A stretch of 64,000 nucleotides of DNA from Coniferiporia sulphurascens (Eukaryota > Basidiomycota > Agaricomycetes > Hymenochaetales > Hymenochaetaceae), in contig NBBA01000007.1 of assembly GCA_002794785.1 (NCBI GenBank), positions 744,001 through 808,000 of the forward strand, read 5' to 3'. The position numbers and the translations under genes were made by a program. Each line of letters opens with the position of its first letter. The stretch's first letter is position 1. The notes under the pieces are model-generated. The model did no database searches. It saw nothing but the letters and a program-made list of their open reading frames with translations, and was not told where the DNA came from. Shown here piece by piece: positions 20,801 through 31,090 of the stretch.

Positions 20801-22690
20801 TCGATTTAGATATGGTGTTAGATGTATCGTTGCACCAGTATCAATTATATCCATTGAGGAATAAATATTGTTAGCAAATTTTTCTGTTGTTATAACGTTA
20901 ATGCTTACGTTTAAATTATTGTCATCCATGTCTTCCATGGCGCTATCGTAATTTCCTATTTTGTCAAGGAAGTCGTTATAAGAATAAATTGGGAATTCTC
21001 CCATGTCGAAATCATTATCGTCGACTTCAGTTATGAAGGCGCCGATTTCGCCATGGCCGATTACGGCGCTTAATTCGATTCGAGAGCTCGATGCGACGTT
21101 TGTTGCTGCTGCTGCTGCGGTATGTTTAGCCTGGGCCGCACTTGCCCCAGTCGATGTCGGTGCCGCTGACGCACCCGTTTCCTTCCCTTTTCCTTTGTCA
21201 TCGTTCGCGTCCTCTTTCTTCTTTTGAGCTGCCTTCGTCCATTCCGTTTTTGGCGCCCAGCAATCTCTACTGAAGTGCCCTAGTTTGTTACAATTGTAGC
21301 ACTTAATAACGTGTGATTGTTGGTTAGGGGAATATCCCCCTCGTCCTCTTCCTCGTATGTATCCTCCACGGCCCCTATAGCCGCGACCTCGTGGTTGTAC
21401 TCCGCGGCTGTTACCGCGTCCGCGGCCCCTAAAATAGGGGTGGTTCCGCTCGTCCTTGGGCAGGTGATTAGCTGCCGCTCCTGTTCTCTGATGGTTTTTA
21501 CGCCACCCCTCAAAGGCGTTTCTCAGTGCCATTAGTAAGAATTGAGGGGTTAGTTCAATTTCATCTTTGTCTGGATTTGTTTCGTTGATTGTTTTTATGT
21601 ATAACTCACTCTGTGTGAGTACATATTGATATTGTTCGGGCGTTGCCCTCGTAATAGCCGATATGTATGTCGACTCTGAAACTTTTACCCCTTGGGCTAT
21701 TAGTTCCTCATATTTATTGCTGAGGTTATCGAGCGTTCCATCGAAATGGCTGACATGACCTCTGATATCAAAAAGGGCAGCCTCGTTAAAGCCCTTTGTA
21801 ATTGTTGTCTGGACGTTATATCGTCCGTCAAGCGCTTTGAGTAGCGCTGGAATATCTTTAGAGAAATTAAGATAATAAGCCAATATCTTGTCGGGCATAG
21901 TGCGCATAATGCCGTTATATAAAGCGCTTGATATACCAGCCTCTCCAGTTCCTGGGGAGTTAGTGAGCAGGTTACCGTAACCTGCACTCTCGATGGCGCT
22001 GCGGACTCTGTAATTCCAGAGTTTGTAGTTTCGGTGCCCATCGAGTTTCTCGATTCCGTCGAAGAATTTCTGGAGTTCCGCGAGTTTAGTTGCCATACTC
22101 GGTTCATCTTCCTCGGTATCGTTAGCGTCTGAATCGTCAGGGTCAGATGGCTCTGATGGCTCACGTGATGGGTTATTTTTGTATTCTTCGGAGTTTTCTT
22201 CTTCGTTATTTTCTTTATTATCGTCTTCTTTCTTATCGCTTTCTTCTTCTGGCTTAATATAAGGATTATTAATTTTAAATTGAGCTTTTTCGTTTGGATC
22301 TGATATGCCCAAATACGTACTTATTCGATATCTGATTTCGGATGATTTTCCTTGATCTGATATTCCTAAATCTTTAGCGTGATTCGTTAATTCGAGTTTA
22401 TAGTCAGTTCTTATTTTTGATTTTTCATCTTTGGTAGAATTATCATACCTGTTTATTCGGTCCTGTATTTGTTGTTCCGTTCCGTTAATAGGTATTTGTC
22501 GTAGATTACATTGAAGTATTAGGTCGACTAACCTTTTGCTATCTTTAGCTTTTTGAATTTTTTCTTCGAGTTCTTCGATCGTTGATGACTGTGTATACGT
22601 TATTTTTAGTTCGTTAGCTATTATTCGTAATCCTGATAATTTTTGCAAATGTGTTTGCTCACGAGTGTTTGGTTTCTGTCCGTCAGACAT
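17846..22690 (-). CDS. Copia Gag-Pol polyprotein, 1,614 aa, intact
   Basis: Makes the particle protein and the enzymes for reverse transcription and integration. Order on the protein: N-terminal leader (1-140); acidic Lys/Glu/Ser-rich stretch (about 150-198); gag core from ATKLAELQKFFDGIEK (about 200-400); Arg-Gly-rich region and CCHC zinc knuckle CYNCNKLGHFSRDC (about 463-477); aspartic protease IIDTGATIHLTP (about 613-625); zinc-binding HKKLGH...C..C pre-integrase (about 745-785); integrase with Asp near 808 (HMDIWGP), Asp near 873 (QSDND) and Glu near 908 (NGVAEQ), a DD35E spacing; reverse transcriptase from WKIIDPP (about 1,122) with active site HVDD (about 1,292); RNase H with DADG (about 1,463) and CDNQAA. 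Domain order integrase before RT defines the Ty1/copia type. Gag and Pol are one frame with no shift signal. The start is the first Met, 70 bases after the LTR. Confidence 0.96.
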   Translation of the reverse strand: MSDGQKPNTREQTHLQKLSGLRIIANELKITYTQSSTIEELEEKIQKAKDSKRLVDLILQCNLRQIPINGTEQQIQDRINRYDNSTKDEKSKIRTDYKLELTNHAKDLGISDQGKSSEIRYRISTYLGISDPNEKAQFKINNPYIKPEEESDKKEDDNKENNEEENSEEYKNNPSREPSEPSDPDDSDANDTEEDEPSMATKLAELQKFFDGIEKLDGHRNYKLWNYRVRSAIESAGYGNLLTNSPGTGEAGISSALYNGIMRTMPDKILAYYLNFSKDIPALLKALDGRYNVQTTITKGFNEAALFDIRGHVSHFDGTLDNLSNKYEELIAQGVKVSESTYISAITRATPEQYQYVLTQSELYIKTINETNPDKDEIELTPQFLLMALRNAFEGWRKNHQRTGAAANHLPKDERNHPYFRGRGRGNSRGVQPRGRGYRGRGGYIRGRGRGGYSPNQQSHVIKCYNCNKLGHFSRDCWAPKTEWTKAAQKKKEDANDDKGKGKETGASAAPTSTGASAAQAKHTAAAAATNVASSSRIELSAVIGHGEIGAFITEVDDNDFDMGEFPIYSYNDFLDKIGNYDSAMEDMDDNNLNVSINVITTEKFANNIYSSMDIIDTGATIHLTPYLNRLRNTYKTDAITITAANKTTFMANIVGDLKLYIPNGHSVSVIKLSNVYYNPKMNMTLVSQGLLCQDGYEFIYKQNECIIKYPNGSLCGKIKNTNGLYSIFNNDVQAATKNVTLFELHKKLGHISYAYIKRLLKEDQITNQKISNYDETQCTICIEANIKRMQIPKIRFSKLAEKFGDHIHMDIWGPASTHAIGGYKYLLTLVDDATRWIKMILLKTKDEGLNAYTTWATMLNTQYNIKIKILQSDNDTVFLSKQFTEYLEKNGTIRKLTVHDTPQQNGVAEQSHQTILNNTRVNLLQAKLPPSLWGETVKYSTYVYNRTPKSAIEFKTPYFKRYNENYNIDDLKEFGQYCIIKQEDVNKLQPKGIYAQWLGFDEESKGHRTYHNRKITVERNLQFLDSPPSKIEGENITEKQNEQIKELTNERPIRNIKPTKRSLGLNFDEQNTVAYLTEFNQFNTELIGDPNSYQQAINRIDANQWISAMKEEIKTLIERSTWKIIDPPKEANIIGTRFVYKTKRLANGEIERYKARLVVQGFAQKEGIDYYSNDTFAPVARLATVRTILSWSATNNYKIHQIDIKSAYLYGELNKDENIYIKPPPGNLIEIKPGQVLKLNKALYGLKQAGRRWYKKLSEILIGIGLTRAVQDNAVFLRKDKGKTILILFIHVDDITICGLNLIIIKAFKNEIEKHVKFTDGNDIHWLLGIEIERNRDERIIKLRQKHYINNIIEKYKLKDAATVRTPMTPGQVLKSLENPTNEELNFMNQIPYMNMVGALRYAADCTRPDISFATGQFARHLNKPSIEHYNAVKHCFKYLKGTNDYWLILGGKEPIELIRYTDADGMTQEGHKAISGYIFQIGNATTSWSSKKQELVSLSVCEAELQALTHGVKEAIWLRRLVEEVLQTLNTPTKILCDNQAAITIVNSTEQKYTQRTKHIDIRKDFLRDYIENETISVSYIPTGQQKADIMTKALTIELIKRFTSLLRLVKV

Positions 22691-22748
22691 AATTTCGTTA
22701 TATGAGGATGTATGTTTTTGTTAATCGTTTCGTTAGTTGTAGAGTCAA

Positions 22749-22759
22749 GGCTCATAACC
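22749..22759 (-). other. Primer-binding site of copia copy 3
   Basis: GGTTATGAGCC on minus, with no spacer after the 5' LTR. It complements the anticodon arm of initiator tRNA-Met rather than its CCA end, the arrangement known from copia-type elements that prime with a cleaved half tRNA. Confidence 0.78.
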
Positions 22760-23015
22760 TCTTAAAATCTACGCACGTTGTGGTAGACGATGAGGTGCGG
22801 TGGTGAAGTTCAGGCAAGGTGGGTTATCAGCGTAAACCGATGTATTTCTAGGGCGAGACCAGCTCCCCTTATATACACGTTCCGTGGGCTAGTACTACTA
22901 TAACTAACTAGCTCCTATCGTATGGCGTTATCGTTGCGTTATCGTTCACTTAGTAAGGTGGTTGTTCATATGACCACGTACTATATTTATATCGTTCGTT
23001 ATATTTAATTTAATA
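22760..23015 (-). mobile_element. 5' LTR of copia copy 3
   Basis: 256 bp, starting TCTTAAAATC and ending TTTAATTTAATA on plus. A TATA-like TTATATAC lies near 22,868-22,875; transcription would run leftward into the leader and gag. Confidence 0.95.
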
Positions 23016-23020
23016 CTTCC

Positions 23021-26000
23021 CCGAGTTAACGTTGGAGTCATGCATTCCTCCCACTCGGAACGATTGTGTTGGGATAATACAGCTTGAAGGCGATTAGTAA
23101 GATATTAGTAATGTACTTTTCCATTTCCAACAATGCATACAGTCTGGTGAAAATTTTCATTTGCATCTCAGTCCTATATTTTTATTTGGGGACTGAGGTG
23201 AGTTGACTAGACACTCATTTATATTTTTGTATCTGACAAGTATCTAGTATATTTCCATCAGGTAGTTTTTAATAAAAGAGTCCTATATTTTTATTTGGGG
23301 ACTGACTCGGAGTATATTTCCATCAGATTGTGCCGATTGATGTGACCGACGCACGGACTGAGCACACTGCACAAGTATACCTCGTCATGCGGAGTGCTTA
23401 ATTCCATGTCGCTGGGCCACGGTCCTGGGGAATCGTGCACTACAGAAAAAGCGCCATTAAGCCGTTATGAGGCAGTGGTCCCACTTCAAGTAAGTGGAAA
23501 GGGGCAGACGCTCCGGTTGGAGACTGACCCTATGAATACCGTGCACGGTCCACGTAGTAAAGTTCAAGTTCCTACACCGCTGAGGCCCAGCAACACATAC
23601 ATGGGAGCACGTTCCCACGGGATTCCTTGCCGGGACTGCGGCGCTAAATTGCCACGCCTACGAACTGCCAACACATCAAGAGGAAAAATCAACTTGAACG
23701 CGCGGGCAAAATCTCCAACTTTAAGCAAAATACGCCAACATGCTTTTCCAGTGGTTAACTTGAAGTAAAGAAGACATACTGGTACATCTTTTACCCTCTG
23801 CCACGAGCAACCTCCCGAATTTCGGTCGACTGGTCATTGATAAGAAAAACGAAGAACACCGGTGCTCTTTCCCTTTCAGCGCTAGTACGCTTACGGCGAG
23901 TAGTGACGGCCATGGACAGGTCGGGAGTTACCTCGACCCCGACTTTGAATTGCTATAACAGTCCCAGACGAGAGGAGAGACATGAACGTGGTCATAACGA
24001 ATCGTTTCTCGCGTCAATCTTATTCGTACAGATTAGAACCTTACTGGGTTACAAAAACCAAACGTCAGACCCCGGCCTTGTCGTCTATGTTCGTGTCCCA
24101 CCTTGGGCGAGCCATGTTCCCGCTTTTATTGCCACCACCCGGACGCTGAGTGGCGTTGGCAGCGCTTTTTGTCGTTCTACTAGCTGAAACCTATTGTTAT
24201 CCTCCTAGCACAACAATCTACGTCCTCCGCGCACCGTCACATTCTGGAATCAACGGTAGCTATCTGTCCAAGGGCCTCCTAAAACAAGCTTGAGAGACGA
24301 TGAGATTCAATTCTATGCTTACTAATCGTTCATCGAAAAAAATGTCCGAGTTGCACTTCATTTGCCACGGGTATTCGATTCATTGCCCTGATCCATCATT
24401 CCATTCCATTCAATCTCTCCGAATGAAGTCACAAAATTGTCGATTCACGAGTTCAAGCGCAACCCCGAGCCCCTCTCCGATGTAATCCCGTGAGTATTCA
24501 GAATGAACTCCTTGTCGCATCCGCCTTCGGGCGAATCTGTCGACCGGGAAGCCTCTAGATGAAACCACCGTGGGGTTATCACGCGCGATAAAAGCGACTG
24601 ACATTTCCATAAGCTGTGCACATCAAGCACCCAAAGCATCTCGAAATGTGGACACAATTGAATATTGACCCGAATCAGGTCATTAGAGAGGATCTAAAGC
24701 CTCTATAAAGCTAGGAACTACTGGGAAACGACAATGAGTACATCCTCGCATGCGTTCAAGTTGTTCTTGAATAGATGCAACTTGAAGGTCGTGAATCTGG
24801 GAACGGGGCGGGAGGTGCATCTAAAAAATAGCTGACCCATTTCTGTATCCTTAGATAATGGACATACCCACTGGCACGTCGGGAAACGTCAACTAGAAGC
24901 GACTGGGAATGGATAATCCAGCCTCGTAACCGGCAAGACAGACGGGATGCAGTCGAGGCGGTATCTATATAGTGATCTCCGGTGTGAAGTCCTCAGTTTC
25001 CTTCTTGTTTCTGTCATCAAAGTCTCTAACGACTTCTTTCAACAAATTATAGCCACTTATAAGAGCGCCATACACATCTCCGTAACAGCTACTAGTATAC
25101 GGTGTGATGGATTCCGCATCATGGCGCATTACCAGCTCTCAAAAGCGCCTTGACGGCTTCGTTTCGTGATTTTATAAAGCTGATTTTACCTGCTTCCCTT
25201 CCCACTCCTTTGGTACTTTGTTTTTCTTTCGTTTCTTTTTTCCCCCTTGCTATTATTGCTGTCTAAATTATGGTGAATCGAAGCACGTGTTTGTCATTTA
25301 GGCAGTTCGTGCCAGTTAATCACTCGATTGCGAAATCTACACGTAGATTATCGAGGGCCTGCGGTGTATTGTGTACATGTACATATACAATGGTAAAATG
25401 AACGTAATTGCTATCTAATATCAAGATACAGGATATCGAGGCTACGAAACATACACAGATGAATACAAATGCACATTAGTAAACTAAGGAACAATTCTAA
25501 TAAGAATATGAATGAGTGCGGAATCGAATGCGCCACCGCCAGGAAACTGGGTAGGGTCAGGCTGACGGGGAATGATGCCAGCGCCAACGCCGACGGTGCG
25601 CGAGGTCTTGGCTTTTTCGATACGCTTTTCCTGATATACAGTACATGTAGGACAGAGTGCGACGGGTACGATGATGGCGAAGCGGGAAATGAGCGGGTAA
25701 CGGAAAGCGGCGGCGGGCGGGTGCGGAGGCATGCGATGAGCCGGAACCTGAAAGGGTCGTTATGTAAAAATGGGTGACGGAAAGGAGAAAGAGACTTATA
25801 AATAGGCCCATTGTGCCAGATGCGGGTCCTGGTCTTACTGAGCGATTGGTGGCAGGAGAGCGGACTGGGGCTGACGGATGCGGCCGCGGCGGTACGAGAG
25901 TACAGATGAGCGGTGAGGGAGCGCGGGAGCCTAAGAAAGCCATTAATCTAGAGTATAACGAGAAAAGAAGAAGTGACTTATGGGGGTCATGGGCCCCCTG

Positions 26001-26839
26001 TGCTGGGCGTTGGTCCTGAAAACAATTGGCGGCGGCCGAGCGACCTGGTGGGCAGCGACAAGGAACCTGGAGAATCGGTAAAGGTAAGGATAATGGGAAT
26101 GGGAATGGGAGAAGTACTGAACGTAGAAAGGGTAGAAGTAGGGAGAGGGGCCACGGAACGAATGGAATAGAAAAGGGGAGAAGAAAAGTTCGAAGTGCTT
26201 CAATGCGCCCAGCCTCAGTCTCCCGCGCAATCAAGACGACAGGATAGCCGAGTGCCTTCGACTATCCCGCCATCCGCAATATTGCGGGGGTAACCTGGGC
26301 TGGGAGCAAGTGCTCCGACGGCGGCGCAGCAACGAGCGGCACACAGAGGAACCGAGTGCCTTCGGCCCCCCTGGCGCACGCACTAGCTGTCGTCGATCGG
26401 AAGAAGCACTTCGAAACGGGGGAGGAATTGGGGAAGGGGATAGGGGAATTAAGAGAACAAGAGAGGCGGGATGGGAGATGAAGAAATGTTTTTCTTTTCT
26501 TTTTTAAAATGTTTTTGGCGCCTCCCCATTTCCGAATCACTTAAACGGCGAGCAGAGGAAGCGCGTGCCTTCACCTCTTCTGCTCATCGCTCAAGGATAT
26601 AATGGGGAGAACATTGCACTTTATGAAGATGGGGATAGGAAGGAGTCACGGGAACAAATGGGAAAAAGGAAAGTCAAGTCGTGAGGAATCATGAACCAAA
26701 AGAATATAAAGAAAAATGGATCAATGAAACGGAACGGAAGCACGGAAGAAACGAAGCACGACATCCACCGCCGCTCGTCCCACCACATCCATCGCACTAC
26801 CATCGTCCCCGACGTTGCACGGTCTTCGTTCCCCGTCTT
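23021..26839. other. Non-coding stretch between copia copy 3 and the kinase gene
   Basis: No convincing gene. The part at 25,970-26,200 is purine-rich and the open frames there are low-complexity. A phrase GAGTGCCTTCG recurs near 26,250 and 26,351 with a weaker form near 26,562. A small direct repeat lies at 23,170-23,326. Confidence 0.5.
23170..23326. repeat. Interleaved pair of short direct repeats
   Basis: A 27-bp unit beginning AGTCCTATATTTTTATTTGG occurs at 23,170-23,196 and again at 23,279-23,305. A 16-bp unit AGTATATTTCCATCAG occurs at about 23,246-23,261 and 23,311-23,326. Together they look like a decayed local duplication. Confidence 0.8.
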
Positions 26840-28464
26840 TCAAGTCGGTGGCGTCCGAGTTCCCGACTGCCCCCGGATCGGTGTGACGGGTCCGGTAGTC
26901 GGTGAGAGCGTGCTTCCAGAGACGTACAATCCAGGTAGGCCAGGCGTGTCGTTCTCTGCGTCGGACGATGTTGACCCTAGTCCAGACGAACTGTCATGGT
27001 TAGCAACGAACAAACCTCGAACCCCGTGGCAACCCGAAGTCCTGAGCAGTAACTCGTCGACGGCCGGAATCGAGTAATCGGAGGCTGGAAGAACCTGATT
27101 GTCGAAGCCTCGTCCGCGACCCGCGTTCCCTCGGTTGATCGGAATGTCGATGGCGGCAGTTCGCTTCTCCACCGGAACTTGCACGATGCGTACAGGAGCA
27201 GTGGGCTGAACCTCAACGACCGACGGCTCGACGACTTTGGGAACGACATCGCGAACGACACCGGTCCCGAGCGTCGTATGCACGTCCGGTCGATGCAATC
27301 CAGAGCCATCCGCTCGACGCCCGTCCTTTCTTGCTCCGGTTGCTGAGTGCCCGGCCGCCTAACGTTCGGCTTTCGCTGTCGCATTACGAACTTGTCTTCG
27401 CGAGGCGAATGAGCCTGTCTCCTGCGCAAAGCATATTTGTCAATAAGGACATCCTTCCCGATTACCTTGCTATCGTCAATAGCACCGATCGGAGGCGCCC
27501 ACTCTGCCGGAACCATATAGTCGCGCATCTCGATATGTGTCCAGTCGATAAGGGAAAAATACGGCTGGCACTTCGCTCCAGCAGCATTCAATCGTTCGCA
27601 GGGATTGTCCGAAAGTAACTGAATCATGAGGTTGTAAGTATCCCAGTCGACTGAGTACATTGGGATTTGGATGTCGTAATTCCTTATCGCATCCATGAGC
27701 TGACTCGCGTCCCTCTGTGGAAAGGGAAGAAATCCGAACGTCATCTCATGCAGCATACATCCCAGCGAATACATATCGGCTTGGTAAGAGTAGTACTCGC
27801 CAAACATTATCCTCCGGAGCCATGTATCCCAGCATGCCGCACTTGCTGATCGAGAACCGGACAGGTTCAATATAGTACGTGCCGCCCTTGATCACGCTCA
27901 CCGAGCAGAATCTGCGTGAAAGACCGAAATCAGTAAGCACCACATTCCCAACAGCGTCAATCAGAATGTTCTCAGGCTTAATATCCCGGTGCATCACGCC
28001 ATGTCGGTGCAGATGCTCGATGATCACGATGCATTGAGCCATAACGAACTTGACACGTTCCGGAGAGAGCTTGCCGCCGTTCCTATTCATCTCGTCCCTA
28101 AGCGTTCCGCCGGGAATGTACTCGGAGACGAGGTAAAAGTTATGGGAGTCGGAGAATGACTCGATGAGGTGAGGGAAGAAACCGAATCTGTCATGCATAG
28201 TAAAGTAAGCCATAAATTCCTGCTCATCATAGAGAAGGTTGGTTGAAAAGGTTCTTTCCAGACCCAAACGCTTGACAACCTTGACGGCGACGAGGGTGCG
28301 TTCGCCACCAATGGAGTCTCGGCGAGGTAGACTGTACCGAAACCTCCTTGACCGAGCTTCTTCTTGAAAGTATAGTCGCCGAGTCGACCGTTGAGAACGT
28401 AGCGGGTGGGTGTCCCCGTTGACGTCTTCGGCTGACCGTGGCTGGTGAGGGCCGTAGCGAACAC
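26840..28464 (-). pseudogene. Ser/Thr protein kinase, broken by about three single-base frame changes
   Basis: Frame 1 (28,464 to about 28,310) reads LNGRLGDYTFKKKLGQGGFG, the ATP-binding glycine loop. It shifts by one base near 28,310 to a frame reading IGGERTLVAVKVVK (catalytic Lys near 28,281), then HLHRHGVMHRDIKPENIL (catalytic loop near 27,985) and LTDFGLSRRF (DFG near 27,927) and GYMAPE. It shifts back near 27,811 to read FGEYYSYQADMYSLGCMLHE and lobe-end motifs. A third shift near 27,300 leads to a Pro/Val-rich tail ending TRTPPT at 26,840. Domains are continuous across the shifts, leaving no room for introns. Either it is a pseudogene or the sequence has single-base errors. The kinase is complete in layout; subfamily not assigned. 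Confidence 0.82.
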
Positions 28465-29710
28465 GTTTGTGCAGGAAGAAAGTTACGATTAGGACGGAAC
28501 ATGGTTGTAAGCTCAGAGAATCAAGTTCAGCAGAGTAGGATCTAATACGCAGTGGTAGTAGATTGGGGGAAAGAATTTTAGGAACCCCGATATGTCTTAT
28601 ATCCATCACAACTGGAGCACAGCAGGCCTGCAGGTCCTTGATCATTTGAGGTTTGGAACGAGACCATGAGTGTTGCGGTGGTGGCTGGCAGGATGCGAAT
28701 TCCGAGTCTGACTAGTGGAGGCTGAATTAGATCTAGACTCTCTTGGTGACTTTTCTGTGGTTAACGGCAGAGTGGTGTTTTGATGCATAAAACAATATGA
28801 ATACTCGTTCTCGAAATATGGCTTCTGTGTGCGCGTCGCACTAGCTGGCCGCTGATGAACACAAGCAAGTCGTCACTAAAGACAACAGAACGCGTTTCAC
28901 TGAGCACGTGACTGTACTTATTTAGTAAGTACTGCGTGGCAGTGCACCAAAGTCAACTTGAACTTCCACCTTCATCATTAATATTCTCCGGACCGTGGCT
29001 GGAAGCATTTAAAGGAGGAGATGTACCTACGATTGACAACAGAATGCGGCAAGAGGGCATGTCTCAAAAAAAAATACCGCGGGGAGCGAAAGTGGTCCCT
29101 CTTATATGTCTTTAGGTCACTCATCGTCCCATGACTTACCGATTACTCGGTTAGTGAAGGAAATGTAGTGGCAAAAAAAGTTTCAGTGGTGTGGAGCCCA
29201 CATAGTCCTGGTCAACGGATACCGGGGACAACGTCAATGATGAATGGACCGGATGTGCACTCAAACCTGTGCACTCGGACGGGAGTTTCACGGGATGAGA
29301 TGCGACTCAGCGCCCTTACCTGGAGAACTCATAATATCCCCGGAGCCCTGGGGAAGCCGTGAAAAGGCGCAACAGCCTCCATATGCTACATTTTCTCTTT
29401 CTCCTGTCCTCTTTACCTGTCCCGAATTTCCCTCCTCGGCGTTCAACCGCAGTACGAACACCTTTCCTCCCCCTCCCTTTCAATATGTATTTAATTCTAG
29501 GGAGTCAAGTCATGCATGATTACAATACTAAACTGCCCGAGAAGCAACTAAAGCTAGACCTTGATATCGTCGCTGACTCGCTGAGGCGGAAAAGCTGTGG
29601 CTGGTTTAGCGAACGATGATTCGATCCGGCGCTGTCTACACTTACTTGACATTGCTTTTCTGAAAGGAAGCACAGTCCCTCAGTCACTCGTCGTCGTCGT
29701 CGTCGCTCTC
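28465..29710. other. Non-coding stretch between kinase and F-box genes
   Basis: Contains no recognised gene. It ends in a short CGT trinucleotide tract (29,689-29,705) just past the F-box gene's stop codon. It may hold the kinase 5' region. Confidence 0.5.
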
Positions 29711-31090
29711 CTAGTTGAAGGGATAGTAAACAACCCCTTCTAAATCGAAATGCAACTGAAGACCCTCTTCGATACAGCTCCGTATTCCAGGAGACGCATA
29801 GATGAGATCATTGTCACATCCGCAGTCGCATATAGTTGCGAGCAAGAATGCCTTGGAAAAACGCCACCGCGAAACTATCATAAGCGACAGCTGTTCCTCA
29901 AATCCTCCTAGTCCATATACACCGAGCAGCCGAATCGACTCAAGACGAGGGCACAGCCGCTCGTCCATGTGGACTTCGCCGTCGAGATGGCCGTGGATAG
30001 TTAAGCTGGTTATAAACATCCCCGAATAACGATAGGAGTCGCAAACCTGAAGTTCCCGTAAAGTGGGGATGTGACGAAGAGCGGAGATGAGTATTTCTTC
30101 TGGTACACCACCTCCAGTTATCCTCAAAGTTGTTAGCGGCGGGAGAGATCGGAGCACGAAGTCGAGGAACAGCGGCCCAGTTCCCCATGCTCCGGTTTTC
30201 ATAAGCAATACATCCAAGCCTGGGAGTGTAAGGTAACCGAGGATGGGAAAGCCACAATCGTCGCCCACGAAGTCGGCAGTACGCATCTGAGGTAGGACCA
30301 ATATAGGGTCCGCCGGCATAGCCTCCGTTTCCGATTGCTCATGTTCGTCGAAGTCCCCGTCGAATCTCCTCAAATTAGGAGCGATCTGCAACAGCGCCAG
30401 ACATGTCTTCGTATCCGCGAAACGCGTGAGATTTCCGCGGAGACTGATCTTGCAGCCCTCTGTCAAAGACTCGATGGGTGTATTTCCGGCGTTGAGTTCA
30501 AAATTTCCATCGAGGTACAACCCCTTTAAACGCCTGGAGGATGAGATATCGACATGCATACGGTGACGTTCGTCGTCCGGGTCGAACGTCAACGCTAAAT
30601 GTGTCAGCATGGGCATGTCAATTGCGCCCATTTTTTCAAGAGCAGGAGATATCTTCATTCTGTACAGAAAGAGCGTGATATTTTTCCATCGTTTCTGGTG
30701 TTGAAGCATGGAAGCGACGATACGCCCGGCCGTTACATGCCCTGAATGTCTGCCATCGTTTATGAGGTTGACTCGGATGTGGATGTAGATATCGTAGCAC
30801 AGTGGCGAATTGTGCGACCTCTGGAGCCAAGTATCTAATACTTCTATAATGTTTGACTTCGACCCATAGTAACAAATGTGTAAACGAGACCACAGGATTC
30901 CGGACGAAAGGGCTATGTTGCGCCAGTCACGGCAGGTATGCGACACATTCATCGGGGCTTGGAGAAGAAACTTAGGTCGGAGAGGTACGACCGAAGACAG
31001 GTTGGGTATGGATTCTAGGAAGATATATTGAAGGATTTCTTGAGGCAACCGCCTCACGTCGAAATGCGGCTTGAAGGGTCTATGATGCAT
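29711..31090 (-). CDS. F-box domain protein, 459 aa
   Basis: A single uninterrupted frame begins MHHRPFKPHFDVRRLP. The F-box is at about residues 12-70: LPQEILQYIFLESIP, then APMNVSHTCRDWRNIA and SSGILWSRLHI, the pattern usual in the large F-box families of mushroom-forming fungi. The rest is leucine-rich without regular repeats seen by eye and probably forms the substrate-binding part. Such proteins bind Skp1 through the F-box and bring substrates to an SCF ubiquitin ligase. No signal peptide or membrane segment. The stop is at 29,711-29,713. A small CGT repeat follows downstream. It is the only single-copy gene in the window that looks fully intact. Confidence 0.88.
   Translation of the reverse strand: MHHRPFKPHFDVRRLPQEILQYIFLESIPNLSSVVPLRPKFLLQAPMNVSHTCRDWRNIALSSGILWSRLHICYYGSKSNIIEVLDTWLQRSHNSPLCYDIYIHIRVNLINDGRHSGHVTAGRIVASMLQHQKRWKNITLFLYRMKISPALEKMGAIDMPMLTHLALTFDPDDERHRMHVDISSSRRLKGLYLDGNFELNAGNTPIESLTEGCKISLRGNLTRFADTKTCLALLQIAPNLRRFDGDFDEHEQSETEAMPADPILVLPQMRTADFVGDDCGFPILGYLTLPGLDVLLMKTGAWGTGPLFLDFVLRSLPPLTTLRITGGGVPEEILISALRHIPTLRELQVCDSYRYSGMFITSLTIHGHLDGEVHMDERLCPRLESIRLLGVYGLGGFEEQLSLMIVSRWRFSKAFLLATICDCGCDNDLIYASPGIRSCIEEGLQLHFDLEGVVYYPFN

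Larger units (their letters stand above)
17583..23015 (-). mobile_element. Full-length Ty1/copia retrotransposon, copy 3 (intact coding)
   Basis: This 5,433-bp element has target duplications CTTCC (17,578-17,582 and 23,016-23,020), two 256-bp LTRs with four differences (all at CpG sites), a half-tRNA primer-binding site, a polypurine tract and one uninterrupted gag-pol frame. It has everything expected of an autonomous element and is the reference for the degraded copies. Confidence 0.97.

Noticed and set aside
25557..26234. 225-codon minus-strand frame near the purine-rich tract
   Set aside because: Low-complexity Leu/Pro/Phe sequence from a GGGAAT/GGAGA tract; not supported as a gene.
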